Origin: Selenomonadaceae bacterium
Lineage (GTDB): Bacteria > Bacillota > Negativicutes > Selenomonadales > Selenomonadaceae
Assembly: GCA_024698045.1 (NCBI GenBank)
Contig: JAILRS010000024.1
Coordinates: 1-61,116, forward strand
Direction of reading: 5' to 3'
Length of the DNA: 61,116 nt
Numbering within the stretch: the first letter of the stretch is position 1; every line of letters starts with the position of its first letter. Of the stretch, positions 17,696-26,971 are shown piece after piece. The position numbers and the translations under genes were made by a program. The notes under the pieces were generated by a model. It was given only the letters and a program-made list of their open reading frames with translations, did not search any database and had not been told where the DNA came from.

Positions 17696-20011
17696 ATGAA
17701 GATAAAAGTATCGGATGCAATGCTGAATGTTTTATTGGCGGCGACGGCTATCGGAATTTTATTCATGGAGTACTCAAACAAGTCACCGAAATTTATGTTG
17801 GCAAGTTGCGCGGTGGTGATGATACTCGGTTTGGCATTGACGTGGAGCAGAAAAAAATTAACGGCGTGGATAATTTGCCCCGTGATATTTTTTGCGATAG
17901 GCGGCTTGAGATTTACGGCGGTCGACACATTACCCGGTAACGACATTTCAAAATTCGAGGGACAAGAAATTTTTTTGACGGGCGTAATCCGAGACGAGCC
18001 GCAAATAAAAGTTTGGGCGAACGGCACGACGCAGGTACGATTTATTGTCGATGCGCAGAGTATCAAACTAAACGGAAGTGACTGTGAAATTTCGGGTGCT
18101 TTGTTCCTGAATAATTACGTTAAGCCGAACGAAGAAGTAACGACGGGGCGAATCGGCGACAAAATTTTCGCGAGTGGCAAAGTAAAGTTGATACATAACT
18201 ACAATAACCCCGGGCAAATCGATACGGTTACGCGAATGAAGGCGGATGGGATAACGGCGCGGATGTCGTCAAGTCAAATCACGATTGAGGAGCAGGACGG
18301 AAATTTTTGGACGAAATTTTTGCGGATAATTGCGGCGATACGTGCGCATTATCGGGAATCGATGGCGACGGTTATGTCGAGTGAAGATGCGGCGGCGATA
18401 TTCGCGATGTTGTTCGGCGGCTATTCGGGACTCAATCCCGAACTTGTGGAGGATTTCCAAACGACGGGCATAGTACACATTTTATCCGTCAGCGGTTCGC
18501 ATATGAGTATGTTGGCGATAGCTGTGTCATCCGTTTGCAAGACGGCGAAAATTCCGCGGCTGATAACTTTTTTCTTTGGCATATTTGTTATCGGAACTTA
18601 TTCGATATTAAGCGCGTTATTGCCGCAAGTTGTTCGTTCGGGCGTAATGGGTGCGCTGGTCTTTTTGGCGAAGACTTTAAACGCGGAGGCGGAAGGCGCA
18701 CGACTTTTGACGTTGACGGCGATGGCAATGTTAATCTATCAACCGCTGTTAATGTTTGATGTAAGTTTCCAATTAAGTTACACGTCGACGGCAGGACTGA
18801 TGTATTTATCGAATGACTTAAAAAAATTAATGGAACGTCTGCCGAAATTTGTAGCGGAAGCCGGATCCATGACAATAGCTGCGCAGCTGGCAAGTTTACC
18901 GGTCGTCATTTGGTATTTCAATCAAGTTTCGTTGAGTTCTGTTTTGGCGAATGTATTTGTCATGCCGTTTTTGGGATGGGTAATAGTTGGCGGCTTATTG
19001 GGCGGAATAATCGCGGCGGTCATCCCGATATTGGGGAAAATATTTTTTGCGTTCGAAGCGATACTTTTCGGGATTGGAGCGGAAATAAATAGGTTCTTCG
19101 CAAATTTACCGTATAGTTCGGTGCAAGTGCCTACGTTAGGATTTTCCGCGGGATTTTTCTATTACATTGCGCTGATTACGCGACGCCCGATAATTTTATC
19201 GGCGATAGTGTTATCGATAGCGTTTGGAATTATACGAGGCGGCGGCGAACTTGAAGTAAGTTTTATCGACGTTGGTCAAGGTGATTGCACGGTAGTAAAA
19301 ACTCCGCACGGTAAGTGTATGGTTTTCGATACGGGCGGCGTCCGCGATAAAGCTTTTGATGTCGGCGGTCGAGTTGTTTTGCCGTATCTCAAGCACGAAA
19401 ATATTTGGCATGTCGATAAAATGTTTTTAACTCATGTGCATGACGATCATTCGGGCGGCGCAGGTACGGTCATAAAAAAAATGCCCGTCGACGAAATTAT
19501 TACAGCCGGCGAACCTTTATCGCAATATGCCGCGATATTTGGGATTGCGGAAGAAAAATTGACGAACGTACGAGCGGGACAAAAGGGCGAAATTTTCACG
19601 GTTGACGGCGTAGACGTTGAAATTTTATTCGCGCCCAATGTCGGCAAGGATAACGAGATATCAAATGTATATCGGATTCGTTACGGCGATGTGACTTTCT
19701 TGATAACGGGTGATTTGGTTAAAGAGAATGAAGCGCAGATGTTGAGTGAGGGAATTGATGTATCGAGCACGGTTTTAAAGGTTGGTCATCACGGGAGCGC
19801 GACGAGTTCGAGTGATGAATTTTTGCGTGCGGTTAATCCGAAATGCGCGGTTATTTGCGTCGGCTACGGAAATAATTTCGGACATCCTCGCGCGGAAGTA
19901 TTGGAGCGATTGGAGAATTTACCGACAAGAATTTTCCGCACGGATACAGACGGCTTAGTAAAATTCAAGACGAACGGAAAGCATTTGAGCGTCGACACAT
20001 TCAACGATTGA
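17696..20011 (+). CDS. comEC: ComEC/Rec2 family DNA-uptake channel protein
   Basis: This 771-residue membrane protein has three parts. An N-terminal DUF4131-type region has two or three TM helices and an OB-like segment. A Competence domain spans residues about 205-470, with [16 protein letters not shown] and many TM helices. A C-terminal metallo-beta-lactamase domain starts with [15 protein letters not shown] and carries [10 protein letters not shown] and [11 protein letters not shown]. In naturally competent bacteria ComEC passes single-stranded DNA across the inner membrane, and the MBL domain may degrade the other strand. ATG 17696 follows AAAGG by 9 nt. comEA is not in view. The gene is monocistronic between divergent tyrS and the XRE gene. 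Confidence 0.95.
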   Translation: MKIKVSDAMLNVLLAATAIGILFMEYSNKSPKFMLASCAVVMILGLALTWSRKKLTAWIICPVIFFAIGGLRFTAVDTLPGNDISKFEGQEIFLTGVIRDEPQIKVWANGTTQVRFIVDAQSIKLNGSDCEISGALFLNNYVKPNEEVTTGRIGDKIFASGKVKLIHNYNNPGQIDTVTRMKADGITARMSSSQITIEEQDGNFWTKFLRIIAAIRAHYRESMATVMSSEDAAAIFAMLFGGYSGLNPELVEDFQTTGIVHILSVSGSHMSMLAIAVSSVCKTAKIPRLITFFFGIFVIGTYSILSALLPQVVRSGVMGALVFLAKTLNAEAEGARLLTLTAMAMLIYQPLLMFDVSFQLSYTSTAGLMYLSNDLKKLMERLPKFVAEAGSMTIAAQLASLPVVIWYFNQVSLSSVLANVFVMPFLGWVIVGGLLGGIIAAVIPILGKIFFAFEAILFGIGAEINRFFANLPYSSVQVPTLGFSAGFFYYIALITRRPIILSAIVLSIAFGIIRGGGELEVSFIDVGQGDCTVVKTPHGKCMVFDTGGVRDKAFDVGGRVVLPYLKHENIWHVDKMFLTHVHDDHSGGAGTVIKKMPVDEIITAGEPLSQYAAIFGIAEEKLTNVRAGQKGEIFTVDGVDVEILFAPNVGKDNEISNVYRIRYGDVTFLITGDLVKENEAQMLSEGIDVSSTVLKVGHHGSATSSSDEFLRAVNPKCAVICVGYGNNFGHPRAEVLERLENLPTRIFRTDTDGLVKFKTNGKHLSVDTFND

Positions 20012-20044
20012 ACGGAAATTTTGAATGAAAATACCTTGCGAAAA

Positions 20045-20114
20045 TACAACTATTTGGTGTAAAAATACATCTAAAAGGTAAACATTTACAACTAAAATTT
20101 GTGTTAAAATTCAT
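20045..20114 (+). promoter_or_regulatory. Imperfect direct repeats upstream of the XRE regulator (candidate operators)
   Basis: Two related segments of about 26-28 bp, 20045-20070 and 20087-20114, both begin TACAACTA and continue as TTTGGTGTAAAAAT or TTTGTGTTAAAAT. They start 42 bp apart, close to four helical turns. A small inverted repeat GTAAACATTTAC (20078-20089) lies between them. The region also has to contain the promoter for the island, though no single -35/-10 pair stands out. Autoregulation by the XRE protein is inferred. Confidence 0.45.
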
Positions 20115-20155
20115 AACGGTTGTGTTGGAAAATTTTAATGGGAGTGGTAACGGTT

Positions 20156-20638
20156 ATGGAAAAAACACCAAATAAACCGGCGGAAAAAGTTTCGGAAAAG
20201 TCACTGGAAAAATCGTTAGATAAGTCGTTGAGCAAACCATTAAATGAAATTCAATACATTGGATTGAGAATCGGATATTTTCGGAAGTTGAGGAATTTAA
20301 CTCAGGCGGAACTGGCGGAAAAATTAAGCATTAACAAGAATTATTTGTCACACATAGAACGAGGATCTATGAACAAAGTAGTATCGTTGCCGTTGCTGAT
20401 AAAAATATCTCGAGCGTTGGACGTAGAATTTTCTTTACTGGTCGATTTGCAGGGCATGAATAAACCTATTTATGACATAAAAAACGAGTTTAAAGAAATG
20501 AAGGAAATATTAGAGCAGATGAAGGAATTTATAACGGAAATAGATGAGATGTTTAAAGGAATGCAACACATAGACAATGAATTGGATGAAATGTTAGATC
20601 AGATGGATAAACTAATCGAAGACGTCGAGGATAAATAA
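20156..20638 (+). CDS. XRE-family transcriptional regulator with coiled-coil tail
   Basis: The protein has 160 residues. After a low-complexity start (KSLEKSLDKSLSKPL) comes a Cro/CI-type helix-turn-helix at residues about 35-90 (LRNLTQAELAEKLSINKNYLSHIERG). The remaining 60 residues are acidic and heptad-like (EMKEILEQMKEFITEIDEM...LDEMLDQMDKLIEDVEDK), consistent with oligomerisation. ATG 20156 is the likely start, with GGGAG about 11 nt upstream. It heads the GTPase/radical-SAM gene series, 20 bp before the first GTPase gene, and is the obvious candidate regulator of that cluster. Confidence 0.85.
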   Translation: MEKTPNKPAEKVSEKSLEKSLDKSLSKPLNEIQYIGLRIGYFRKLRNLTQAELAEKLSINKNYLSHIERGSMNKVVSLPLLIKISRALDVEFSLLVDLQGMNKPIYDIKNEFKEMKEILEQMKEFITEIDEMFKGMQHIDNELDEMLDQMDKLIEDVEDK

Positions 20639-20658
20639 TTTATCGGGAGGTAATTTGT

Positions 20659-21567
20659 ATGAGGGATTATGTAAGCGAATTTCGGGAAAATCTCAACCAA
20701 ATCAACGCCGATTCAAATTCAGTGCAGATTATCAATGCGGGTATAATGAATCACGGCAAAAGCTCGCTGTTTAATTCGCTTTTGGACAGGGAGGAATTTA
20801 AAGCGCAAGACATTCGCACGACAGTCGAATCAAAATCGGTCGAGTGGCAAAATTCGGTCTACTTGATAGATACACCCGGACTTGAGGCGGAAGATCTAGA
20901 TGACAAAGTTGCTTATGCCGCATACGGTCGCGCCAATATGATTGTCTTTGTACACACGGTAAGCGTCGGCGAATTGCATGAAAAAGAACTCAGAGCAATT
21001 AACAAAATGAAATCCATGTTTCCAAACGAGAAATTTTTCTGGAATCATTTTTGTTTGGTATTGACTGCTTTGGATTCACAATCAAAAGAAGATGTCAAAT
21101 CAATTCGTGAAAAAATATGCTCGGATATATCACGTGAATGTGGCGGTAGTAATTTTCAAATTTTTGAAGTATCAAATCCACGCTATCAAAAAGGTCGCGA
21201 CACCAACAAAGAAGGTCTTGTCGAGCGTAGCGGAATCATTAATTTGCGTGAATATCTACAGAGCAATTTCGCGAAATGGCGCGGAGAAAATGCCACGTTG
21301 TGCGTAGACAAAATTGATAAGGCGAAAAAAGATTTTATCGGTAAACTCGAAGGCGAACGCAGAAGTATTCAAGCACGTATGAACAACAAGAACCAAAACA
21401 TACAAAGAGGACATAACTACATCATCGATGAAGTCAATAATATGCTTGAGCAATACCGTTACGATTTAAACGAAATACAACATAAAAAAGGCGAATTGCA
21501 ATCTTTAAGGGAAAACCTTGACGAGTTGAAAGATGAACTCGAAAGAAGTCACGCTAACTTTGATTAA
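20659..21567 (+). CDS. Dynamin-like/TRAFAC GTPase, short form (GTPase 1)
   Basis: The protein has 302 residues. The G domain comes first: P-loop NAGIMNHGKSSLFNSL (residues about 26-41), a switch-I threonine in DIRTTVESKSV, G3 LIDTPGLEAEDL, and a G4-like LTALDSQSKED that departs from canonical T/NKxD. The C-terminal 90 residues form a long charged coiled coil (RRSIQARMNNKNQNIQRG to ELKDELERSHANFD). The length is too short for a full bacterial dynamin. The SD GGGAGG precedes ATG 20659. It is the first structural gene of a closely packed plus-strand series, so a role with its two larger GTPase neighbours is likely but unproven. Confidence 0.8.
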   Translation: MRDYVSEFRENLNQINADSNSVQIINAGIMNHGKSSLFNSLLDREEFKAQDIRTTVESKSVEWQNSVYLIDTPGLEAEDLDDKVAYAAYGRANMIVFVHTVSVGELHEKELRAINKMKSMFPNEKFFWNHFCLVLTALDSQSKEDVKSIREKICSDISRECGGSNFQIFEVSNPRYQKGRDTNKEGLVERSGIINLREYLQSNFAKWRGENATLCVDKIDKAKKDFIGKLEGERRSIQARMNNKNQNIQRGHNYIIDEVNNMLEQYRYDLNEIQHKKGELQSLRENLDELKDELERSHANFD

Positions 21568-21600
21568 AATTATATTAATAAATCCAAGAGGTGATTTTTC

Positions 21601-22146
21601 ATGGCATTTTTTGTCGGTGCCGGAATAATTGGTATTGTGGCTTTATATGATGATCACTCCAGATACTCTGAGTACGACAGACACAGCAGATATGGCGATT
21701 CAGCTCTCAGGGAACAAATCAGCAATAAAGAGCAACAGATTTCCGGAAAAGAATCCGAAATTACGAATCTTCAACTTGCGTCCAAAGAAAAATTTAATTC
21801 CTATTTGGAGAAAATTGTTAGTTCTCACAGAAAAGAGTTAGGCTCGTTGAACGGTGTAAATCCGGATAATGCGATGGACAAAGTCAAAAAGGAATTACGA
21901 AATAATTTGGAATACGAGATGCGGCAGGAAAAAAGCGAGTTGCAACAAATCGACAGCATGATAGCGCAGATAAACAATTTGGCACTTCAATCCAAAGAGA
22001 TGTCAACGGTGAAAGCAAATACATCGGTTCCGGATTTGGAAATGAAGACAGCGACAATCACACATACCTATACCGAAGAAAAACTGAGAGAAAGAGACCC
22101 CGAGGATGTTTGGGAAAACCTCCGCTTTTTTTTGGCAAAAAAATGA
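21601..22146 (+). CDS. Small coiled-coil protein of unknown function with a duplicated GTPase segment
   Basis: This 181-residue protein has the SD AGAGGTGA before ATG 21601. Residues 2-16 are hydrophobic (AFFVGAGIIGIVALY), possibly a membrane anchor. Next come two DxHSRY motifs (DDHSRYSEYDRHSRYGDS), then a coiled coil from about residue 36 to 130. The last 45 residues repeat a segment of GTPase 2 downstream, and 81 bp (22023-22103) are identical to 23693-23773. The frame then diverges and stops at 22146. The tail is therefore a recent partial duplication or gene-conversion product. The function is unknown. It could be a membrane adaptor of the GTPases or a substrate of the neighbouring radical SAM enzymes. 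Confidence 0.65.
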   Translation: MAFFVGAGIIGIVALYDDHSRYSEYDRHSRYGDSALREQISNKEQQISGKESEITNLQLASKEKFNSYLEKIVSSHRKELGSLNGVNPDNAMDKVKKELRNNLEYEMRQEKSELQQIDSMIAQINNLALQSKEMSTVKANTSVPDLEMKTATITHTYTEEKLRERDPEDVWENLRFFLAKK

Positions 22147-22240
22147 ACCGGAACAGAAGAAGAAACTATATCCCGGAAAAAGTAGGTAGCGAACGCAGAG
22201 ATAAAAATTTCTTGATTGGCGAATTGCTTGGATTAAAATT
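22147..22240 (+). pseudogene. Degenerate remnant of a GTPase 2-like 3' end
   Basis: The sequence after the stop of the small coiled-coil gene still resembles the end of GTPase 2. AGAAGAAGAAACTATA near 22155 matches the same phrase near 23850. GGCGAATTGCTTGGATTAAA near 22218 matches CAGCGAATTGCTGAAATTAA near 24022. The roughly 150 bp that separate these in GTPase 2 are missing here. It reads as the leftover of a deleted second GTPase copy. The rest, to 22292, is AT-rich with only the SD of GTPase 2 recognisable. Confidence 0.6.
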
Positions 22241-22292
22241 ATGAAAGCGTATCAAACGAATTAAAAGCGACAAAAATTAAATGGGGTGATAC

Positions 22293-24050
22293 ATGATGTA
22301 TATCGTTCAAACAATCGAGGAGTTTTTTCGCAAGCTTGATAAGATGCAACGAGACTTAGAAACATTTTCGCAGACGTTGGATAAGCGCAGTGAAAAAGTT
22401 CCTAAGCTCTTGGAAAACTTTGAGAAAAACGTATTCGCGAATTTCGGAAACACAAAAAAGACAGCTACAAATGCGGTTGACCAAGCTGTAACGGATTCAC
22501 TTGAGAAACTCAGAAAAGTTATTGAAAGTTGGAAAGAACAAATCGAGGCAGATCGCAAGGGCAAAGAGTTTATCAAGAAGAACGAAAAATATCTGGTCGT
22601 CATGGTCTTCGGCGCGGTTAAAGCCGGCAAAAGTTCGTTGGGAAATTTCTTCGCCGGCAAAAAGTTTGTTAATGCTCCGTTTGACAATCACTACAAAAAA
22701 ATTCCCAAACCGATATTTGAAACGGAAACACGCGGACGCGACACGGGCGATATCGAAAAAGATGCATCGGGTAATACATGGTTTTCCGAAGGCGTAATCG
22801 ACACGACGGGCGCAATTCAATATTTCACGTTGAGCGGCTTGCGCTGGATTGATTCGCCGGGCACGGGTGCCGTAGGAAAAGAAGGCGACACCAAAGATAT
22901 GACAAAGCTCGTCGAAGAATATTTGAGTTATACCGATATGTGTATCTTCCTCATGAACAGTGCCGAACCCGGTTTGCAGGACGATATGAGATATATGCAA
23001 AATTTGAACAAAGAAGGTCAAGAGGCTTTAGTTGTCATAACCAAATCGGATAAAAAAGAAGAAGATTGGGACGATGAGATCAATGATATGACTCAGGTAC
23101 TCAAACCGAAACCGCCCGAGACGCGAAAATTACAGGAAGATGATATTTGCAGACGCCTCAAAGAAGAGTATCCCGATATAGACGAAAGGAAATTCCGTGC
23201 GATAAGTACTTCAACTATGTTGGCAAGTGAGGCTATTAAAGAACAGGACGACGAAAAATTTAAAGACAGCAATCTCGACAAGTTAATGAAAATTTTGGGC
23301 GACAAAGTAAGCGACAACGCTATTGCCCGTAAGCAAGAAAATCCGCGCCGTTTGCTCAATTCGTTTGTTGATAGTGTTGTTACCAATTTGAAAAGTTTCG
23401 ACGATGATATAACTGCGATAAACAATGCTGTTGAAGATTTTAAAAATACAATGTCAAAGAAATCCTCGATGATTGTTAGTCATGTCGTTCGCGAAGTTCA
23501 AAGAGAAGTAAGAGACAAAGCAAACGAATGGAATCGTGCGGCTAAACACCACAACAAAATTGATAACTCTGTAATAATCACAACGATTTCCGATATCATG
23601 CAGAGAAATCTTGATTCGGAAATTAATGAGCAGATGAGCAAAATAATAGAGGATTTTCAAAGCAAAGAGATGTCAACAGTGCAAGCAAATATATCGGTTC
23701 CGGATTTGGAAATGAAGACAGCGACAATCACACATACCTATACCGAAGAAAAACTGAGAGAAAGAGACCCCGAAGGTTTTGTGGAAAACGTCCGCGGTTT
23801 TTTCGGCAAAAAATATTACGAAACCAGAACAAGAACCAGAACAAAAGAAGAAACTATAGAAATCGGTACAAACTTTGATGAATTTATCGACAGCTTGATT
23901 CCGCAGGTTGAAAGTACCGCAAAGAAAGAGGCAGATAAAGCCCTTGAAGATATTCGCGACAACTATTTCAATGAAAAAAAGAGATTTGCGGACAACATAA
24001 AGAAAGAAGTCGATTTCCTGCGCAGCGAATTGCTGAAATTAAAATTTTGA
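22293..24050 (+). CDS. Dynamin-family GTPase (GTPase 2)
   Basis: The protein has 585 residues. A 100-residue helical N-terminus precedes the G domain: P-loop VFGAVKAGKSSLGNFFAG (residues about 105-122), switch-I threonine in the ETRGRDTGD/DTTGAIQ region, G3 LRWIDSPGTGAV (about 185) and G4 VVITKSDKKEED (about 250). Long helical segments follow to the C-terminus, with an arginine/threonine-rich patch (ETRTRTRTKEET) near residue 515. No convincing TM helix is seen. The SD GGGGTGAT precedes ATG 22293; a second ATG follows directly. Bacterial dynamin-like proteins of this layout remodel membranes or act in stress and phage defence. Residues about 455-500 are the source or twin of the repeat in the upstream small gene. 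Confidence 0.85.
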   Translation: MMYIVQTIEEFFRKLDKMQRDLETFSQTLDKRSEKVPKLLENFEKNVFANFGNTKKTATNAVDQAVTDSLEKLRKVIESWKEQIEADRKGKEFIKKNEKYLVVMVFGAVKAGKSSLGNFFAGKKFVNAPFDNHYKKIPKPIFETETRGRDTGDIEKDASGNTWFSEGVIDTTGAIQYFTLSGLRWIDSPGTGAVGKEGDTKDMTKLVEEYLSYTDMCIFLMNSAEPGLQDDMRYMQNLNKEGQEALVVITKSDKKEEDWDDEINDMTQVLKPKPPETRKLQEDDICRRLKEEYPDIDERKFRAISTSTMLASEAIKEQDDEKFKDSNLDKLMKILGDKVSDNAIARKQENPRRLLNSFVDSVVTNLKSFDDDITAINNAVEDFKNTMSKKSSMIVSHVVREVQREVRDKANEWNRAAKHHNKIDNSVIITTISDIMQRNLDSEINEQMSKIIEDFQSKEMSTVQANISVPDLEMKTATITHTYTEEKLRERDPEGFVENVRGFFGKKYYETRTRTRTKEETIEIGTNFDEFIDSLIPQVESTAKKEADKALEDIRDNYFNEKKRFADNIKKEVDFLRSELLKLKF

Positions 24051-24059
24051 GGATATGCA

Positions 24060-25244
24060 ATGCAAATAATTTTGAAGTTAACGACGGCATGCAATTTGAA
24101 TTGTGTTTACTGCAGCGAAGGCGATTGCGCGGCGGAAAGATTGCCGGAAGAAATATTTTATAAACTCGTCGACGAAATGCCGCAACTGTTGGAGCATGTT
24201 AAATCCCAAAGAGTAGAATTTTTATTTCACGGCGGCGAACCTATGTTGTACGGGCGCGACGCACTGAAAAAGTTAATCGACTACGCCCTTGAAAATCTTC
24301 GTGACTACAAAGTTGAATTTTTGATGCAGACCAACGGCACTTTGATAGACAGCGAATGGGTCGAATTTTTTAAGCGCGAAAAAATTGATGTGGGTATATC
24401 ACTGGACGGTTACCCCGAAATTCACGATGCGAACCGCCGCACGAAAAACAATGAGCCGACTGCCGAAAAAATTTTGAGCAACATAAAACTTATGCGCGAA
24501 GCCGGATTAAATGTCGGAACACTTATGGTTTTAAATTCTGCGCAGAATATTGACGTAGATAAATTGTTTGACTTCATCAACGAAAACGATTTGCAGCCGA
24601 AAATTCATTCGGTTATTCCCTGCGGTCGTGCGTCCTCCCGTGAAGATACCGAGCAGGTTTACGATGATTATGTTGAACTGATGAAAAAACTTTTGGCAAA
24701 ATCACTGTCACTGACAAAACCGAAAATCATTGAACCGCTCGACGAAATTATTAATGCCATACTCGGAGTCTCGCCGATGCATGAATGTTCTTTTAACGGC
24801 AGTTGTGCGAAAAGTTTTATTTGTCTTTATCCGGATGGCGAAACGGGTTTTTGCGGTCGAGATAATTTTTCGCGTCTGTTGACTTACGGCAATCTTCGGG
24901 AAAAAAATTTAACGGATCTGTACGAATCGGCGAACGCAAAAAAAATTCGTGCCCGACAAAATTATTTGACGGAACACGATTGCAAAAACTGTTCAGATTG
25001 GGAATTGTGTCACGGCGGTTGTGCGTTTGAGGCTGTTAATTATTACGGTACTCTCGACGCCAAATATGCCAATTGTCAATCGCGGAAAAATTTTTTGGCG
25101 TGGCTGAAAACCGAAGGCTTGCAACTTTTGAAAGCGGCACTTATCCGCGAAAAAACAAGACTGCGTAAGTCAATAAAACTCAAGAAAGAATTTTGCAAAG
25201 AAATTGATAACTTAAAGGTGGCGGATTATATTGGAAGAACTTGA
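24060..25244 (+). CDS. Radical SAM/SPASM-domain protein
   Basis: The protein has 394 residues. The radical SAM cluster motif is C-x3-C-x2-C at residues 11-18 (TTACNLNCVYCSEGDC), followed by the SAM-binding GGEPML. A C-terminal SPASM domain has about seven or more cysteines (ECSFNGSC, ICLYPDG, FCGRDN, CKNCSDWELCHGGC) and should hold one or two auxiliary 4Fe-4S clusters. Relatives include anaerobic sulfatase-maturating enzymes and RiPP/peptide-modifying enzymes, so a protein or peptide substrate is likely. The gene starts 9 bp after GTPase 2, with the SD GAGGAT overlapping that stop. It overlaps the next radical SAM gene by 14 nt. No sulfatase or obvious short precursor gene is present. Confidence 0.9.
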   Translation: MQIILKLTTACNLNCVYCSEGDCAAERLPEEIFYKLVDEMPQLLEHVKSQRVEFLFHGGEPMLYGRDALKKLIDYALENLRDYKVEFLMQTNGTLIDSEWVEFFKREKIDVGISLDGYPEIHDANRRTKNNEPTAEKILSNIKLMREAGLNVGTLMVLNSAQNIDVDKLFDFINENDLQPKIHSVIPCGRASSREDTEQVYDDYVELMKKLLAKSLSLTKPKIIEPLDEIINAILGVSPMHECSFNGSCAKSFICLYPDGETGFCGRDNFSRLLTYGNLREKNLTDLYESANAKKIRARQNYLTEHDCKNCSDWELCHGGCAFEAVNYYGTLDAKYANCQSRKNFLAWLKTEGLQLLKAALIREKTRLRKSIKLKKEFCKEIDNLKVADYIGRT

Positions 25245-26958
25245 TATAGTCTTTCTGAATTTGCACCGCCGATATATCAATTACAGAGCAAGTTACGGAG
25301 GTTTTCGCGGAATTTATTTACTGTCGGCATTCGTGCGCAACGAAGGTTATAGCGCGAAAAGTTTTGCGGGATCCCTCAAGAATGGTAAAGAAATACTTGA
25401 TGAACTTTGTCAAACAAAATCCGTCGCTATGGTCGGGCTTTACTGCGATTTTGAGAATATCACCGAAAATATTTTTTTGAGTCGATACATCAAAGAGACT
25501 TACAATTTGCCGGTAATTGTCGGGGGACCTCAAGCTACCGCACTGGGTAAAGATTTTTTCACGGAATCGAAATGTGATGCGGTTGTCCGCTACGAAGGCG
25601 AATTAACGGTATTGGAATTGATGAATTTTTTCCTCGAGGATTGCGGCGAGCTGTCTGAAATTCTCGGGATAAGCTATCTTGACGGAGATAAAATTCACGT
25701 CAACGCCGAACGACCTTTGATAAAAAATTTGGACGCGTTGCCTTTTGTTGACGAAGACTGTTATATCATGCCGGACGATTTTTATTACGATTTGAGTTTG
25801 ATGACGGGGCGCGGCTGTCCGTTCTCCTGTGCATTTTGTCATGAAGGTACGCATACAAAAAAAGTTCGATTTCGTTCGGCGGAAAATGTTCTTGCCGAAA
25901 TCGAAGCGTACTTGAAGAAATGGCGCGATGGTGAACTTTATATCCTGTTCACTGATGACACTTTTACTTTAAACGTCGATCGTGTCAAGAAAATTTGTGA
26001 AGGACTTGCCGAATTGCGCAAGGAATACGATTTTAACTTTTTCTGCGAGGGTCACGTCCATACTCTGTATCAAAATCCGCAAATGATTGATTATCTGGTC
26101 AAAGGCGGTTGCGTGCGAATACAGTTGGGAATCGAATCGGGGAACGATTTTGTTCTGAAGGCCTACGGTAAACACTCGACGACACAGGAAATTTTGGAAG
26201 TTGTAAAACTTTGCCGCGATAAGGGCATTCAACAAATTTTCGGTAACATTATTTTGGGTGGAGCACATTTCAGTCGCGAAACTTTTGCCGCCGATAAAAA
26301 ATTTGCGCGGCAGATTCTTGAGGAAGGGCGCGGAACACTTGAATTAGGTGTCGTGACATTTTGGCCGCTTGCCGAAACGAAGATGACCAACTGCCCGAAA
26401 CTTTTCGGCTTAGAAATTTGTGATAAGGAATTTGTTACCTCGGTCGGAGATTTTCCGCAGACAAGGACAGAGGATATTAATCGCTTGGAAATTTGCCAGA
26501 TGAAGACCGAATTGCAAAAAGAAATAAATGCGCAAATGATAAGCATGTTGGAAAATTGGGAAGTGCCGACTGATTTGGTAATGAAATGGTTCAATACGAC
26601 TAATCGCAACGCTCACGGCTTATGGTTCATCGAATTGACTAAACAGGAAATTTTATATTCTTACTTTGAAATGTTACATTTGGGCGAAGGTTTTCACTCA
26701 AGCGACATAGAAAATATTTCGACGGCACATCCCATGCGTGTTGTTCAGCTGAGCAAGTATCTAAAACGAATCGACGACGACACGGCAGAAATTTGCGGCG
26801 AAATTTTTAGCGGTAAAGAATTGGAAGTCGTATTGCTTACGGCAGGAAAATTAAGCGTTGCGGAAATTGCAAACAGAATCGGCATTACGATTGATGAGGT
26901 TACAAAAATTTTGGGGCGTCTGGAACCAAAACATTTCATAGTTTACGCACCGAATTAA
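25231..26958 (+). CDS. B12-binding-type radical SAM protein with C-terminal winged-helix-like domain
   Basis: This 575-residue protein starts at TTG 25231, with the SD AAAGGTGG inside the preceding gene. Residues 1-145 form a Rossmann-like cobalamin-binding-type domain (VAMVGLYCDF, NLPVIVGGPQATALG, VVRYEGELT), without the classic DxHxxG motif. The radical SAM core has GRGCPFSCAFCHEG near residue 195, then FTDDTFT and RIQLGIESGND. The final 60 residues (GKELEVVLLTAGKLSVAEIA to PKHFIVYAPN) look like a small winged helix, comparable to PqqD-like recognition elements. Relatives carry out methylations, ring closures and other radical reactions. The substrate here is unknown, and the pairing with a SPASM enzyme between GTPases is unusual. 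Confidence 0.85.
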   Translation: MEELDIVFLNLHRRYINYRASYGGFRGIYLLSAFVRNEGYSAKSFAGSLKNGKEILDELCQTKSVAMVGLYCDFENITENIFLSRYIKETYNLPVIVGGPQATALGKDFFTESKCDAVVRYEGELTVLELMNFFLEDCGELSEILGISYLDGDKIHVNAERPLIKNLDALPFVDEDCYIMPDDFYYDLSLMTGRGCPFSCAFCHEGTHTKKVRFRSAENVLAEIEAYLKKWRDGELYILFTDDTFTLNVDRVKKICEGLAELRKEYDFNFFCEGHVHTLYQNPQMIDYLVKGGCVRIQLGIESGNDFVLKAYGKHSTTQEILEVVKLCRDKGIQQIFGNIILGGAHFSRETFAADKKFARQILEEGRGTLELGVVTFWPLAETKMTNCPKLFGLEICDKEFVTSVGDFPQTRTEDINRLEICQMKTELQKEINAQMISMLENWEVPTDLVMKWFNTTNRNAHGLWFIELTKQEILYSYFEMLHLGEGFHSSDIENISTAHPMRVVQLSKYLKRIDDDTAEICGEIFSGKELEVVLLTAGKLSVAEIANRIGITIDEVTKILGRLEPKHFIVYAPN

Positions 26959-26971
26959 GGAGGTATTTATT

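Noticed and set aside
17556..17720. N-terminal extension of TyrRS by 55 residues
   Set aside because: The extension has no SD, reads through the divergent comEC promoter and is not like other TyrRS proteins.
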